In this document: in pieces, positions 1 to 8,830 of the stretch
Layout of the letters: each line of letters starts with the position of its first letter
Numbering within the stretch: the first letter of the stretch is position 1
Program-made: the position numbers and the translations under genes
Notes under the pieces: model-generated
Databases searched by the model: none
Told to the model about the DNA's origin: nothing
The model's input: only the letters and a program-made list of their open reading frames with translations
Assembly: GCA_028290825.1 (NCBI GenBank)
Contig: JAQGJB010000035.1
Coordinates: 1 to 64,000, forward strand
From: Micavibrio sp.
GTDB taxonomy: Bacteria > Pseudomonadota > Alphaproteobacteria > Micavibrionales > Micavibrionaceae
Reading direction: 5' to 3'
DNA: 64,000 nucleotides

Positions 1-287
1 GCGAGGCATGTATTTTTTATGGAAATCATATCAATCTCTATATTGCTGGAAAAGGCGATTATTCAGTAGCATGGCAGGGGTGGAGGCTCAAGGGTTCTGC
101 TGACATATAATGTCGATTCCCCCAAAAGGAGCCAAAAGTTGGCTGTGGCAAAAAAGACACAGCTTTCGGGGAAAATGTGACATTCGCGAAAGTGATGGTT
201 CCAAAAGGGCATGCAGGGGGATTAAGTTAGGCCTGTATCCACCCGCCCGGGTGGTCGTTATCAATCTCCGTGAGAGGAATTACTACA
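1..287. other. Region upstream of the porin gene, no gene recognised
   Basis: I see no convincing coding sequence here. The stretch holds the 5' untranslated region and presumably the promoter of the porin gene, but no clear -35/-10 pair stands out. A short inverted repeat CCACCC-GCCC-GGGTGG lies at 239-254, about 20 bases ahead of the porin ribosome binding site (GAGAGG, 273-278), and could fold in the leader mRNA. The first ~90 bases could belong to the end or flank of a gene outside the window. Confidence 0.4.
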
Positions 288-1535
288 ATGAAAAAACTTC
301 TTCTGACCACAGCTATCGTTGGCGCAGCGACTTTCGCAGTTGCAGCTCCGGCACAAGCTGACATCCAGCTCGGTCTGGGCGGTCACTTCAAAGGTTACTT
401 GTCCTGGGTCGACCAAGACGAAGCAGCTGGTGTTGACGTTCGTGACTTCGATATGGTTCGCGACACAGAAATCCACTTCACCGGTGAAACAACACTGGAC
501 AACGGTCTGACCGTTGGTTTCCACGCTGAAGAAACCGCTGATGGCGGCGAATTCGCTACACAAGAGTCCTATGCCTACTTCGCTGGCAACTGGGGCCGTG
601 TAAACTTCGGTGCAGAAGACGGCGCGGCTTACCTGCTGCAAGTTGCTGCTCCATCCGCTGACTCCAACTTTGACGGCATCCGTCAGTATGTTCGTGGCGT
701 AAGCTACGCTGCTGCTCCTGCTGCTGTTTCAGGTGCCCTTTTTGGCGCGGCTGGTACTGGTCTTGCTACTCCTGGTACAGCTAACGTTCTGACCGTTGGT
801 CGTGTATTCGACTACGATCACTCGGCAACCGGTTATGCTGATAAAATCACCTACATCACCCCAGTATTCTCCGGCTTCCAAGCTGCTGCGAGCTATACTC
901 CTGATGCTCGTACAGGTGCTAACCCAACTCTGCAAACCATCACAGGCACAGGCGCTGGTCTCTCCTCCGGTTACGCTGGTTCCTATGGTAATGGTACCGA
1001 TAGCGTAGCTGGTTCCTTCGGTGCTGCTTATGAAGGCGCTGTCCGTTATGAAGGTCAGTTCAATGCTGCCCGCATCACTCTGGGTGCTGGTTACAGCAAC
1101 CTGGAACTGGAAGCAAACACAGCTGGTGTTGCAACTGGTCTCTACACAGATGACATCCAAACCTGGAACGTCGGTGCAAATGTTGGCTTCGGTCCATTCA
1201 ACCTGGGCGCAGCTTACCTCGAATCCAACAATGGTGACTTCCGTAGCGGTGCTGCTGGTACTTCAGCCAACAGCGATTCCGAAACATGGGTAGTTGGTGC
1301 TGATTACACCACCGGTCCATTCGTTCTCGGTGCAAGCTACTACAACCAAACGCAAGAGCGCGGCACACTGGGTGATCTGGATACAGATCGCTACACAGGC
1401 GGCGTAACCTACACCTACGGCCCAGGCATGTCCTTCCGTGGTTCGGTTTCCCATGTTAGCAACGATCTGAACACCGCTGGTGTTGCAGACTTCGATGCGA
1501 CCACCGTTCTGCTCGGTACACAAATCAACTTCTAA
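288..1535 (+). CDS. Outer membrane porin, alphaproteobacterial 16-strand type
   Basis: Predicted general diffusion porin of 415 residues. The start ATG at 288 is preceded by GAGAGG and begins a classical Sec signal peptide (MKKLLLTTAIVGAATFAVAAPAQA, cleavage after AQA), so the in-frame GTG at 270 is not used. The mature protein starts with a gram-negative porin signature (DIQLGLGGHFKGYLSW), has alternating aromatic and hydrophobic strands throughout, and ends in a terminal aromatic residue (QINF), the BAM recognition feature. Codon choice is very biased (CTG, GGT, GCT, AAC), as in highly expressed genes. A strong intrinsic terminator follows directly, so it is a single-gene unit. Substrate selectivity cannot be read from sequence. 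Confidence 0.93.
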   Translation: MKKLLLTTAIVGAATFAVAAPAQADIQLGLGGHFKGYLSWVDQDEAAGVDVRDFDMVRDTEIHFTGETTLDNGLTVGFHAEETADGGEFATQESYAYFAGNWGRVNFGAEDGAAYLLQVAAPSADSNFDGIRQYVRGVSYAAAPAAVSGALFGAAGTGLATPGTANVLTVGRVFDYDHSATGYADKITYITPVFSGFQAAASYTPDARTGANPTLQTITGTGAGLSSGYAGSYGNGTDSVAGSFGAAYEGAVRYEGQFNAARITLGAGYSNLELEANTAGVATGLYTDDIQTWNVGANVGFGPFNLGAAYLESNNGDFRSGAAGTSANSDSETWVVGADYTTGPFVLGASYYNQTQERGTLGDLDTDRYTGGVTYTYGPGMSFRGSVSHVSNDLNTAGVADFDATTVLLGTQINF

Positions 1536-1559
1536 TTCCTAACGGAATTCAGAAATCGG

Positions 1560-1593
1560 GAAAGGGGCGCTTCGGCGTCCCTTTCTTTTTTTG
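1560..1593 (+). terminator. Intrinsic terminator of the porin gene
   Basis: A GC-rich stem (AAAGGGGCGC, loop TTCG, GCGTCCCTTT with one mismatch) is followed by a run of T at 1584-1592. It lies 25 bases after the porin stop codon. Confidence 0.85.
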
Positions 1594-1631
1594 TATAGCC
1601 ATTGCCGTCATTCCGCATAAGGGGGGAGATC

Positions 1632-2300
1632 ATGATCGCTGACAATATCGCCGTCCTTAAAAAAACGATTGCCCGGACCGCCCGTGACTTCGGGCAGGCG
1701 GAAGAAATCTGCCTGATTGCGGTCAGCAAGCAGCAGGACGAGGCCAAGATCGCTGAGGCCCTGATTGCCGGACAGCGTGTCTTCGGTGAAAACCGTGTGC
1801 AGGAGGCGGAAGAAAGATGGACGTCGCGGCGCGACGCGTACTCGGATCTTGAGCTGCATCTGATTGGGCCGTTGCAGACGAACAAAGTGCGTGACGCGGT
1901 GGCGTTGTTCGATGTGATTGAAACCATCGACCGCGAAAAACTGGCCGATACGGTCAGGGCGGAATACGACCGGCAGAATAAAACGCCCGTCTGCTTTATC
2001 CAGGTGAATACAGGTGCGGAAGATCAGAAGGCCGGTGTGTCCCTCGCGGGTCTTCCCGCGTTGCTGGAGCATTGCCGCGCAATCGGCTTGCGTATTGAGG
2101 GCCTGATGTCGATACCGCCCGTTGACGAACCGGCGGGCCTGCATTTCGCGCTGCTCAAAAAAATCGCAGCGGAGCATGGCCTCGCAAAGCTCAGCATGGG
2201 AATGAGCGGGGATTTTGAAAAGGCGATCGCGCTTGGCGCAACGCATGTGCGGCTCGGTACGGCGGTGTTCGGGGCACGGAATTTAAAAGTTGCGCAATGA
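1632..2300 (+). CDS. yggS: YggS/PROSC family pyridoxal phosphate homeostasis protein
   Basis: A 222-residue PLP-binding protein of the YggS family, which buffers free pyridoxal phosphate in the cytosol and has no known catalytic activity. The PLP-binding lysine sits in IAVSKQQ (residue 33). Family motifs GENRVQEA, LHLIGPLQTNK, IDREKLA and LSMGMSGDFEKAI...GATHVRLGTAVFG are all present in order and the length is standard. The start ATG at 1632 is preceded by a strong GGGGGGAG site; an in-frame earlier start at 1602 lies close to the terminator T-run and is unlikely. The gene is convergent with the next one. Confidence 0.95.
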   Translation: MIADNIAVLKKTIARTARDFGQAEEICLIAVSKQQDEAKIAEALIAGQRVFGENRVQEAEERWTSRRDAYSDLELHLIGPLQTNKVRDAVALFDVIETIDREKLADTVRAEYDRQNKTPVCFIQVNTGAEDQKAGVSLAGLPALLEHCRAIGLRIEGLMSIPPVDEPAGLHFALLKKIAAEHGLAKLSMGMSGDFEKAIALGATHVRLGTAVFGARNLKVAQ

Positions 2301-2333
2301 CGCGCGTTCGTCACTGGAGAGGCTCAAAATTTT

Positions 2334-3095
2334 CTAAGCGTTGAAGCGATACATCGCAGCATAGCGTTCCGGTTTCGCACCCAGCGGTTTGACGTTGTGG
2401 CTGGCAAGATCGACGAAGCTGAGGGCCGAACCGGGAAGGCTCTGCAGGGCATTGTTTTCAGCCTCGGCCAGACGCTCCAGAGGTTTTTCCGTGTTGCCTG
2501 CTGAAATTCCTGTGGCGGGGGGTGCCGTATTTTTTGCCGGGTCGACTGCCGAAGCCGTTGGCGTGTCATTGCCCGCAACCATGGCCACGGCATGTTCCAT
2601 GACGTTCTTTCCGGTCTCATGCTTGATGATGACATTGGCGAGGCCGCCCGCCGCACCCGCAAGCCCGCCATAGAGCGCGCCACCGATAATGTCGGAAGAC
2701 GGACGGATCTTGTCGCCGGTCACGGCGCGGTAAAGATTGCTGACGAGCGGGATGTGCTGCAATGGGTTGACGATATCGACCAGATCGCCGAAGCCGAAAG
2801 GCTCATCGGCCTTTTCACTGTTGGCGGCGGAGGACGTCTGCTGCGGGCCATAGGCCATGACATTCTGATCTGGGCCGGTTTCATTTTGCGCACGGGCGAG
2901 ATCGTCGGCGAATTTTGCCTTGCGCGAGGTTGCGGCAAGGTCGGCAACGCTCTGGTCTTTCGGGTCGCTGGCCTTGATCCAGGCCGGGACGCTGCCCGCC
3001 ATCCTGTCGCTGGTCAGCATTTTGAAGACGACATTGGTCCGAACCGGGGCCTGCGGCCTGGCTATGGATGTCACACTGGTTGTCGGATCGAGCAT
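2334..3095 (-). CDS. Hypothetical protein with a glycine-rich segment
   Basis: A 253-residue protein of unknown function. The start ATG at 3095 is backed by AGGTGGG eight bases upstream; the longer reading from 3158 lacks support. The first half is polar and rich in K, D and Q. Residues ~125-160 contain PLQHIPLVSNLYRAVTGD and a short glycine/alanine segment (IIGGALYGGLAGAAGGLANVI) that could be a membrane-inserting hairpin or glycine-zipper. There is no signal peptide. The C-terminal third is low complexity up to a conserved-looking tail (AERYAAMYRF-like). Nothing in it or its neighbours suggests a job. Confidence 0.7.
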   Translation of the reverse strand: MLDPTTSVTSIARPQAPVRTNVVFKMLTSDRMAGSVPAWIKASDPKDQSVADLAATSRKAKFADDLARAQNETGPDQNVMAYGPQQTSSAANSEKADEPFGFGDLVDIVNPLQHIPLVSNLYRAVTGDKIRPSSDIIGGALYGGLAGAAGGLANVIIKHETGKNVMEHAVAMVAGNDTPTASAVDPAKNTAPPATGISAGNTEKPLERLAEAENNALQSLPGSALSFVDLASHNVKPLGAKPERYAAMYRFNA

Positions 3096-3275
3096 TTTGA
3101 TTTCCCACCTGCTCTTTACAATGCAAGCGCCGTGCCTTCCGCTTTCCAAACTATTCATTATTTAACAATAGCTTATGGCGTGATCCGAATCCTGATGCCC
3201 GGCAAAACATGCCGGGGATGGCCAAGGACGCCCGCCCGGCTTGCCAGACCCGCCCTAAGGCGGCACACTGATTTA

Positions 3276-3746
3276 ATGACGGAAATGAGTGAAAGAAAGA
3301 CTGCTCTGGCCCAGAGGGTTTTGCGCGAAACCGCCAAGCGGCTGCAGCGGGTTCTGCCGGACGGCGATACAATACTGGCTACCTTCGGGCCGCGCCCGCG
3401 CCTGGGGCAGATTTTCGACCGCCTGCAAGCTGAGGCTTCCCGCGCCGGGTCGGCGCCAGCCCCTGTAGGGCCGTACCAGTTCGATGCGGCGGGGCTGAGC
3501 CTGCGGGATGGTGAACGCCTGCTGCGGCTGACCGAGAAAGAGCGTGATATCCTTCTGGCGCTGCTGGGTGCGCCGGGGCGGCGTATCGAGAGGCGCGATA
3601 TGCTTGAGCAGGTCTGGGGTTATGCCAGCGGTGTGGAAACGCACACGCTGGAAACGCATATTTACCGCCTGCGCCAGAAGATGGAAACCGATCCTGCGAA
3701 ACCGACCATCGTCCTGACCGATGGTGATGGCTACCGTCTAGCCTGA
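3276..3746 (+). CDS. Winged-helix DNA-binding protein, OmpR/PhoB effector domain without receiver
   Basis: A 156-residue protein whose C-terminal ~95 residues match the OmpR/PhoB winged helix: LSLRDGERLLRLTEKERDILLALL, RIERRDMLEQVWGYASGVETHTLETHIYRLRQKME and TIVLTDGDGYRLA. The usual N-terminal receiver domain is missing; instead there are ~60 residues with no aspartate pocket. The start ATG at 3276 follows TAAGGCGG; a second ATG is at 3285. An open frame extends upstream but overlaps the opposite gene and has no protein character. It ends 9 bases inside the convergent neighbour. It may act as a constitutive regulator or be controlled by a partner; its targets are unknown. Confidence 0.85.
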   Translation: MTEMSERKTALAQRVLRETAKRLQRVLPDGDTILATFGPRPRLGQIFDRLQAEASRAGSAPAPVGPYQFDAAGLSLRDGERLLRLTEKERDILLALLGAPGRRIERRDMLEQVWGYASGVETHTLETHIYRLRQKMETDPAKPTIVLTDGDGYRLA

Positions 3747-4295
3747 GACAGCCTGAACCCCCAGCGCCAGGCTTTCAAGAAAGCTGTCGGCCGGAACCAG
3801 GGGGATGAAGCCGATGCCGCGCTGACCCAAGGCCTCAATATCATCAAGCAGTTTATGCATGAGGCGCAGCTCTTCGGCGCTCAGGGCAATCGCCGGGCCA
3901 GGGGGTGCCGTTGCGGCTCCTGCCGGGTGTTCGGAGAAATCAATGCGCTGGCCGGGGGCAGCGCGCGCGGTCGTCTGGTAGGCCTTGGCGGCATGGGCAG
4001 AGGCCGGATCATAGGGGCGTGGACCGTCACCCAGTTCCTCGTCCGGTAGAGTTTGCGCCAGCGTCTCCGGCATTTTCTCGCCCGCCTGGGTGAGGAGGTT
4101 TTTCAGAAATTCATGCAGGGCCAGAACCGACAGCGTTGCTTCGTCATCGCCGAATTCATCGTCTTCCTTTGCCTTCCGCTTATTTTTCTTCTGGCGGTCG
4201 TCATGCGGTTCTTCACGCCGGATGCCCTGCCAGGTATCCGTCTGCTGCGTCGGCTGAAAATTCGTACGGAAGAGGGAGTCTAGTTTTGAATCCAT
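3738..4295 (-). CDS. Hypothetical protein, acidic/basic low-complexity N-terminus
   Basis: A 185-residue cytoplasmic protein I do not recognise. Residues 30-50 are strongly charged (RQKKNKRKAKEDDEFGDDEA). A predicted helix follows (LSVLALHEFLKNLLTQAGE), then a proline/alanine-rich linker. The C-terminus (residues ~140-185) reads as a compact helical domain ending IGFIPLVPADSFLESLALGVQ. The last nine bases overlap the 3' end of the winged-helix gene on the other strand. Confidence 0.65.
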   Translation of the reverse strand: MDSKLDSLFRTNFQPTQQTDTWQGIRREEPHDDRQKKNKRKAKEDDEFGDDEATLSVLALHEFLKNLLTQAGEKMPETLAQTLPDEELGDGPRPYDPASAHAAKAYQTTARAAPGQRIDFSEHPAGAATAPPGPAIALSAEELRLMHKLLDDIEALGQRGIGFIPLVPADSFLESLALGVQAVSG

Positions 4296-4325
4296 TAAAA
4301 TAAAAGGTCAGGGTGATTAAAAAAA

Positions 4326-5123
4326 TTATTTATGGAGAACCATCAGTTCCTGGGACTTATTGTTGAAATACCACGGTGCCGTAAAACTCCACAGCAACTC
4401 ACCAAAGGAGCCTCGCACATAAAGCGCCGCGACATCGGACAGCATCACGAAAACGGGTAAATCCCCTTCCATCAAAGGCTTTTTGGTATCGGCCTGCAGG
4501 GCTTTCAGCATGATCGTGGTGGGCACGGTTTTATTTTTGAAATTTGAACAATCCAAAATTTTTATGCAGAGGGCCTTGAATTCGAGGTCGGTCATATCGA
4601 TCGCGGCAAATTGCTCCATGTCTTTCGGGGCAACGCCGATCCACATTTTACCAAGTTGAAAGGGGAAATAGGGCACTGCGTTATCAGGCATACGGACCTG
4701 AAGGCGTTTCGTCAGACTCTTCTCACGCGCGGCCTCATAGACCGAGTAATCCGGATTGTCGATAATGGTATAGAGAAGAGGCGCCTTGATCATGATCAGA
4801 TCGCGGTCGAGCTGATAATTCGCAAAACCGATCCGCAGATGATCCTGTTCATGGTCCAGCATATCCATGCGGATTTTCGGCACGGCCTCTTTGTAGGCAT
4901 CGCGCGCCTTGATCCAGTCCAGATAAGGGGGGTCACGGTTGATGAGCCGGTAAAAGGCAAAGCCGACCTTGTCGGTCATTGTGAAACCCTGCAGCGGATC
5001 TACGGTGTAATCTTCGGCCTGTGACGGGGTGCAGAATAAGGACAGAATCAGGGCGGTGGCGAGAATTAGAAAACGCAAGGCGGCTGCCCTTTCTGGTTTT
5101 TTTAAATGAGCCGGACACGCCAT
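4326..5123 (-). CDS. Secreted hypothetical protein
   Basis: A 265-residue protein of unknown function with a Sec signal peptide (basic start, hydrophobic LRFLILATALILSLFC, cleavage near PSQA). The start ATG at 5123 is preceded by AAAGGA, which favours it over an upstream in-frame start at 5201 that would place 26 residues before the signal peptide. The mature part contains FTMTDKVGFAFYRLINRDPP and a periodic mix of hydrophobic and charged residues, consistent with a soluble periplasmic protein with two cysteines near residue 195. No enzymatic motif is visible. Confidence 0.7.
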   Translation of the reverse strand: MACPAHLKKPERAAALRFLILATALILSLFCTPSQAEDYTVDPLQGFTMTDKVGFAFYRLINRDPPYLDWIKARDAYKEAVPKIRMDMLDHEQDHLRIGFANYQLDRDLIMIKAPLLYTIIDNPDYSVYEAAREKSLTKRLQVRMPDNAVPYFPFQLGKMWIGVAPKDMEQFAAIDMTDLEFKALCIKILDCSNFKNKTVPTTIMLKALQADTKKPLMEGDLPVFVMLSDVAALYVRGSFGELLWSFTAPWYFNNKSQELMVLHK

Positions 5124-5212
5124 GACTATCCTTTGTGTAGCGCAGCGGGTATTACTAGTATGCCAGACAGAGGTAAAAAAAACATGGAAATCGCGGTTCA
5201 TTCCCCGGGGCG

Positions 5213-5809
5213 GTGAAATCAGTGGGCAAAGATAAAGACGATGGCGGCGATAACCTTTCCGGCGAAGACCGGCGGCTGTGGGATTTCGTCACCCGCAGCA
5301 TCAGACCGCTTGATAAGCCAAAAAAGCTTGTAAATCCGCGTGTTTTACCTGGCGCAACTGGAAAAAAGCAGCCCGATAGCAGACAGGCAGAGCCGGAGCG
5401 CTTTCACATTCCCGCCTGGAAAATTCCGGGCTTCGGCCTGAAACCGGTGGAGGACGATACAGGCCCGGGCCAGAATGGCATCGACCGCCGCACCGCCGAC
5501 CGTCTTAAAAGGGGCGAGATGACGATTGACGGCAGGCTCGACCTGCATGGCATGCGGCAGGGGGAGGCACAGGACAGGCTGACACGGTTTATCCTGGAAT
5601 CCCATGCTTCGGACCGGCGCTGCCTTCTGGTCATTACGGGCAAAGGCAACCGTTTCAGCCTGGAGCAGGACGCAGGGGTATTGCGCCGGATGCTGCCCGT
5701 ATGGATTTCAATGACGCCCCTTGCGCCGCTTGTGCTGATGCACAGCAAGGCCAGGCCGAAGGATGGCGGTGACGGCGCATTTTATATTTTATTGCGGCGG
5801 CGCAGATAG
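5213..5809 (+). CDS. Smr domain protein (MutS2-type small MutS-related)
   Basis: A 198-residue protein with a C-terminal Smr domain (residues ~105-198). It has the LDLHGM motif at the domain start, the VITGKG glycine turn and the final FYILLRRR strand. The N-terminal half is a charged, probably disordered region. Smr proteins are nucleic-acid-binding endonucleases linked to DNA processing or mRNA/ribosome rescue; which applies here cannot be told. The start is a GTG at 5213 after a GGGGCGG stretch; a second GTG at 5222 is possible. Confidence 0.85.
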   Translation: MKSVGKDKDDGGDNLSGEDRRLWDFVTRSIRPLDKPKKLVNPRVLPGATGKKQPDSRQAEPERFHIPAWKIPGFGLKPVEDDTGPGQNGIDRRTADRLKRGEMTIDGRLDLHGMRQGEAQDRLTRFILESHASDRRCLLVITGKGNRFSLEQDAGVLRRMLPVWISMTPLAPLVLMHSKARPKDGGDGAFYILLRRRR

Positions 5810-5833
5810 AAAACCGAACCTGATATACGCCGT

Positions 5834-6859
5834 TTATTTTCCGGCCGCGTTCAGAACCGTCAGTTGTTTTTCACTGTTGCGTTTCAGTTTCTCAGTCGTT
5901 GATCCGGCGATGGCGCGTTCAACCTGGACTGTGCCCTTATAGGCGCCAGGAATAAGGGGGTCGGCGATTTTACGGCCAACGAAGTAATACTGGCGGCTGC
6001 GGTCTTCCTTCTGTTCAATAGATTGCGTCGCGAAGATTTTGCCATCCGGTCCGATAATGTTGAGAACGACATGATCGCCTTTGTGCAGGCCGTAAAACCC
6101 GGCCCAAAAGGCCATGACGTCAACTGACGGGCTGGAGGTGGCGATGCCGGTGGCGTCGGCGCGGATGTTGTCGAAGTTCGGCACTTCTGCCGAGAAACCG
6201 GTGGCGAAGATGGAGAGGGGCTGGTAATCGACATCAATACCCTCCATCCACATGCTGCCCTTTGATTTTCCGCAACCGCCTTCGGCTGCCGTGCCGCTGA
6301 ACGGGTCGATGGTTTTACGGTTCTGGAACAGGCCGAAATGCAGATGCGGGAACTCCGCCGCGCCCGATTGCCCGATATCGCCCAACCTTTGCCCGGCGGT
6401 GACGGTGTCGCCCTTTTTCACCGCTATGGTGCCGCCGCGCATCTGGCAGTAGATCGATTGCCAGCCATTGCCGTGATCGACCAGAACGCCGTTGCCGCAG
6501 CCCTTGGCGCTGGCCAGCATTTCCTCAATTTCCTGCTTTGTCGGCTGCCGGTCGGGCAGGCCGTCGCGGATGCTGAGAACCTTGCCCGGTGCAGCGGCCA
6601 GGACGCTGACGCCCGCCTTCATCTGGGCGGTGTCTTTCAGGCCGAAATCGGTTCCCTCATGTTCGTCATAGGTCGCCGCGCCGCAGGTGTAATCCTCTGC
6701 CTTATCCCTCGCCGGGTTCATGTCGGCATAATTAACGACCCAGCAATCCTGGCCGGGTGCGCAGGCCGCAGGCAGCATCAGGCGCATATCGGCGGCCCAG
6801 CCCGGTGGAGCCGACACCAAAAAGACAAAAAGAAAGGATAATAATATTCTCGTTAACAT
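5834..6859 (-). CDS. M23 family metallopeptidase, exported
   Basis: A 341-residue predicted peptidoglycan endopeptidase (LytM/M23). It starts with a signal peptide (MLTRILLSFLFVFLVSAPPGWA). The zinc site is intact: H and D in YDEHEGTDFG near residue 68 and the HxH motif in EFPHLHFG near residue 170. The domain has the usual VLAAAPGKVLSI, VDHGNGW and VKKGDTVTAGQRLG turns. About 150 residues after the catalytic domain read as a beta-rich extension of unknown role. The start has no clear Shine-Dalgarno sequence (CCCCT just before ATG). It probably acts in the periplasm on cell-wall cross-links. Confidence 0.88.
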   Translation of the reverse strand: MLTRILLSFLFVFLVSAPPGWAADMRLMLPAACAPGQDCWVVNYADMNPARDKAEDYTCGAATYDEHEGTDFGLKDTAQMKAGVSVLAAAPGKVLSIRDGLPDRQPTKQEIEEMLASAKGCGNGVLVDHGNGWQSIYCQMRGGTIAVKKGDTVTAGQRLGDIGQSGAAEFPHLHFGLFQNRKTIDPFSGTAAEGGCGKSKGSMWMEGIDVDYQPLSIFATGFSAEVPNFDNIRADATGIATSSPSVDVMAFWAGFYGLHKGDHVVLNIIGPDGKIFATQSIEQKEDRSRQYYFVGRKIADPLIPGAYKGTVQVERAIAGSTTEKLKRNSEKQLTVLNAAGK

Positions 6860-6994
6860 AGGGGAGCTTCCGGCGGCAGAGGGACAGGCGATGCCCGATC
6901 TTACCCGGTTTAGGGCTGAATGAAAAAGAAGGTTTTTCGCTTGTGCGATCTTCGAGTAGAGTGATTTTACACTTTGTACGGTAAGGGACTTCCG

Positions 6995-8026
6995 GTGCTT
7001 GAGACTTTCAATTCCATATTGTCACTTCAGGTGCTTCAGGCCAGCGTCGGTCTGTGGCTGACTTTCCTTGGTGTGGTGACGGGGATTTTGATCCTTGATC
7101 TGGGCTTTCTGAACCGCAAGGATCATGAGGTTGGCGTGAAGGAGAGCCTGTGGTTCTCGCTGGTCTACATTATCCTGGCGTGCATGTTCGGTGTATGGGT
7201 GTGGGTCACGCGCGGGATCGAGGACGGCAGCAATTTCTTCACCGCCTATGTGGTCGAACAAAGTCTCTCGCTCGACAATCTGTTTGTGATGTCGCTGATC
7301 TTCACCTATTTCGGCATTCCGCGTATTTATCAACACCGGGTTTTGTTCTGGGGCGTGGTCGGCGTCGTTGTCATGCGCGGGATCATGATCGGCTTCGGTA
7401 CGACGCTGATCCATCATTTCGACTGGGTTTTACTGGTCTTCGCGGCGTTCCTGATTTTTACCGGCATTAAGATGGTCCTGTCTGCGGAGGAAGAGGAAAG
7501 CATCGACGACAGTAAGATGCTGAAATTCCTGAAGAAGCACATGGATGTCACGCCATTCTTGCGCGGTAATAAATTTTTTATCCGGCGGGGCAGCAATGCC
7601 TTTCTGCCGAAATCCTGGCAGGCGACGCCACTTTTCCTCGCTCTGGTGACAATCGAGCTTGCAGATGTGCTGTTCGCGGTGGATTCGGTTCCGGCGGTTC
7701 TCTCCATCACCAGCGACACGTTCGTGGTTTACACCAGCAACATCTTTGCCGTTCTGGGCCTGCGGACAATGTATTTCGCCGTTGCGGCGCTGATCCACCG
7801 TTTTGCGTATATGAAATATGCGCTCTCCATCATTCTGATCTTTATCGGACTGAAAAGTTTTTATAACCATTTCGTCGGGCATCTGCCCTCATCGGTGTCG
7901 CTGGCGATTACCCTGACCCTGCTGGCGGGCGGTTTCGTCTATTCGATGATCCGCAGCAAGGCGGACGAAAAGGCGGCGGCGCTGGAAAAACCGACGACGA
8001 ACAAAGACCTGCTCGGCCCTTCATAA
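6995..8026 (+). CDS. TerC/Alx family integral membrane protein
   Basis: A ~343-residue protein with about nine membrane segments and the TerC signature acidic motifs, including VEQSLSLDNLFVMSL and the repeated IELADVLFAVDSVPAVLSIT. The family is associated with metal (Mn2+, tellurite) homeostasis and loading of exported enzymes. The preferred start is GTG at 6995, six bases after AAGGGA; a TTG at 6974 in frame would add seven residues. A hydrophilic loop (residues ~165-210) separates the two halves, as in Alx. It ends seven bases from the convergent protease gene with no visible terminator. Confidence 0.9.
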   Translation: MLETFNSILSLQVLQASVGLWLTFLGVVTGILILDLGFLNRKDHEVGVKESLWFSLVYIILACMFGVWVWVTRGIEDGSNFFTAYVVEQSLSLDNLFVMSLIFTYFGIPRIYQHRVLFWGVVGVVVMRGIMIGFGTTLIHHFDWVLLVFAAFLIFTGIKMVLSAEEEESIDDSKMLKFLKKHMDVTPFLRGNKFFIRRGSNAFLPKSWQATPLFLALVTIELADVLFAVDSVPAVLSITSDTFVVYTSNIFAVLGLRTMYFAVAALIHRFAYMKYALSIILIFIGLKSFYNHFVGHLPSSVSLAITLTLLAGGFVYSMIRSKADEKAAALEKPTTNKDLLGPS

Positions 8027-8032
8027 TTCATC

Positions 8033-8830
8033 CTATTTCCTTGTCGGCTTCAGGTCGACCGGTTCCCCGGTTGACCCGATGTCCAGTTTTCTCAAGGCTT
8101 CGCCGATTGGGATAAAAAGGTTGAGGCCCGCGGTGCTGCCCGCGCTATCGGTGAAACCCGCCACGGTCAGGCCGAGGATATTGCCATGTCCGTCGAGGAA
8201 CGGCCCGCCGCTATTGCCCGGCTGAACGGTCACATCGGCCTGGATATAGGATTGCCGGGTAATGCGGTCGCTCGGGCGCCAGGCGCTGACGATGCCTTTG
8301 GTGACGGTATCCTGCAGGTCTTCTTCCGAAAGGGGCGAGCCAATGGCGTAGACCTCTTCACCGATGCGGGGAATATCCGCACGGATGGGAAGGACGACGG
8401 GTTTGAAATCCTCAGGCATCTCCTCGATACGGAGCAGGGCGACATCGCGTTCCTTGTCCTTGCGGATGACCCCGGCGATTAGCTTGTACTGACGCCCTGC
8501 GGTCACGACGCGGACCAGATCGGCATTGCCGACGACATGGGCATTGGTCAAGATGTGGCCTTGCTCACTGATGAAAAAGCCGGAACCGTGCCCCGACCCC
8601 GTACTGATCAGGACGGCGGCGCGGCGTACATGGTCGAGATCGCCAAGATCCATTTTATCGCGCAGTTTATCACTCCGGACCGCCACGGCATCATCCGGGG
8701 CGTATTTGCCGACCGGGGCCGTAAAGGGCGTTTTTATCGGTGCCTTTCGGCGGCCTGACCCCGCGCACCAGAAGCGCGTGGAATCCAGGATCGGCACCAA
8801 GATTGTTGGTCGCGACACCGAAGGAATCAT
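8033..8830 (-). CDS. Trypsin-like serine protease domain (3' part of a frameshifted gene)
   Basis: This reading frame encodes an S1C/DegP-like protease domain with all triad residues: His in ILTNAHVVG, Asp in ERDVALLRI and Ser in QPGNSGGPFL. There is no PDZ domain. The first ~36 residues from the ATG at 8830 have no protein character and lie inside the preceding lipoprotein gene, whose frame there is the convincing one. Skipping one base in the T5 run at 8731-8735 (A5 on the coding strand) joins the two frames as GTDK-TPFTAPVGKYAP. The most likely product is a single 461-residue lipoprotein-anchored protease from 9419 to 8033. No separate ribosome binding site supports an independent start. 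Confidence 0.8.
   Translation of the reverse strand: MIPSVSRPTILVPILDSTRFWCAGSGRRKAPIKTPFTAPVGKYAPDDAVAVRSDKLRDKMDLGDLDHVRRAAVLISTGSGHGSGFFISEQGHILTNAHVVGNADLVRVVTAGRQYKLIAGVIRKDKERDVALLRIEEMPEDFKPVVLPIRADIPRIGEEVYAIGSPLSEEDLQDTVTKGIVSAWRPSDRITRQSYIQADVTVQPGNSGGPFLDGHGNILGLTVAGFTDSAGSTAGLNLFIPIGEALRKLDIGSTGEPVDLKPTRK

Noticed and set aside
110..361. 83-codon plus-strand frame overlapping the porin start.
   Set aside because: It overlaps the signal peptide of the porin in another frame and has no ribosome binding site or protein character.
2592..3275. Extension of the winged-helix reading frame upstream by 228 codons.
   Set aside because: It lies wholly opposite the hypothetical gene at 2334-3095 and has no receiver-domain motifs; a good start exists at 3276.
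8728..8740. Programmed -1 frameshift at A-AAA-AAC considered for the lipoprotein-protease gene.
   Set aside because: The base before the run is T in the reading frame (GAT AAA AAC), and joining needs +1 rather than -1, so the classical slippery heptamer does not fit.
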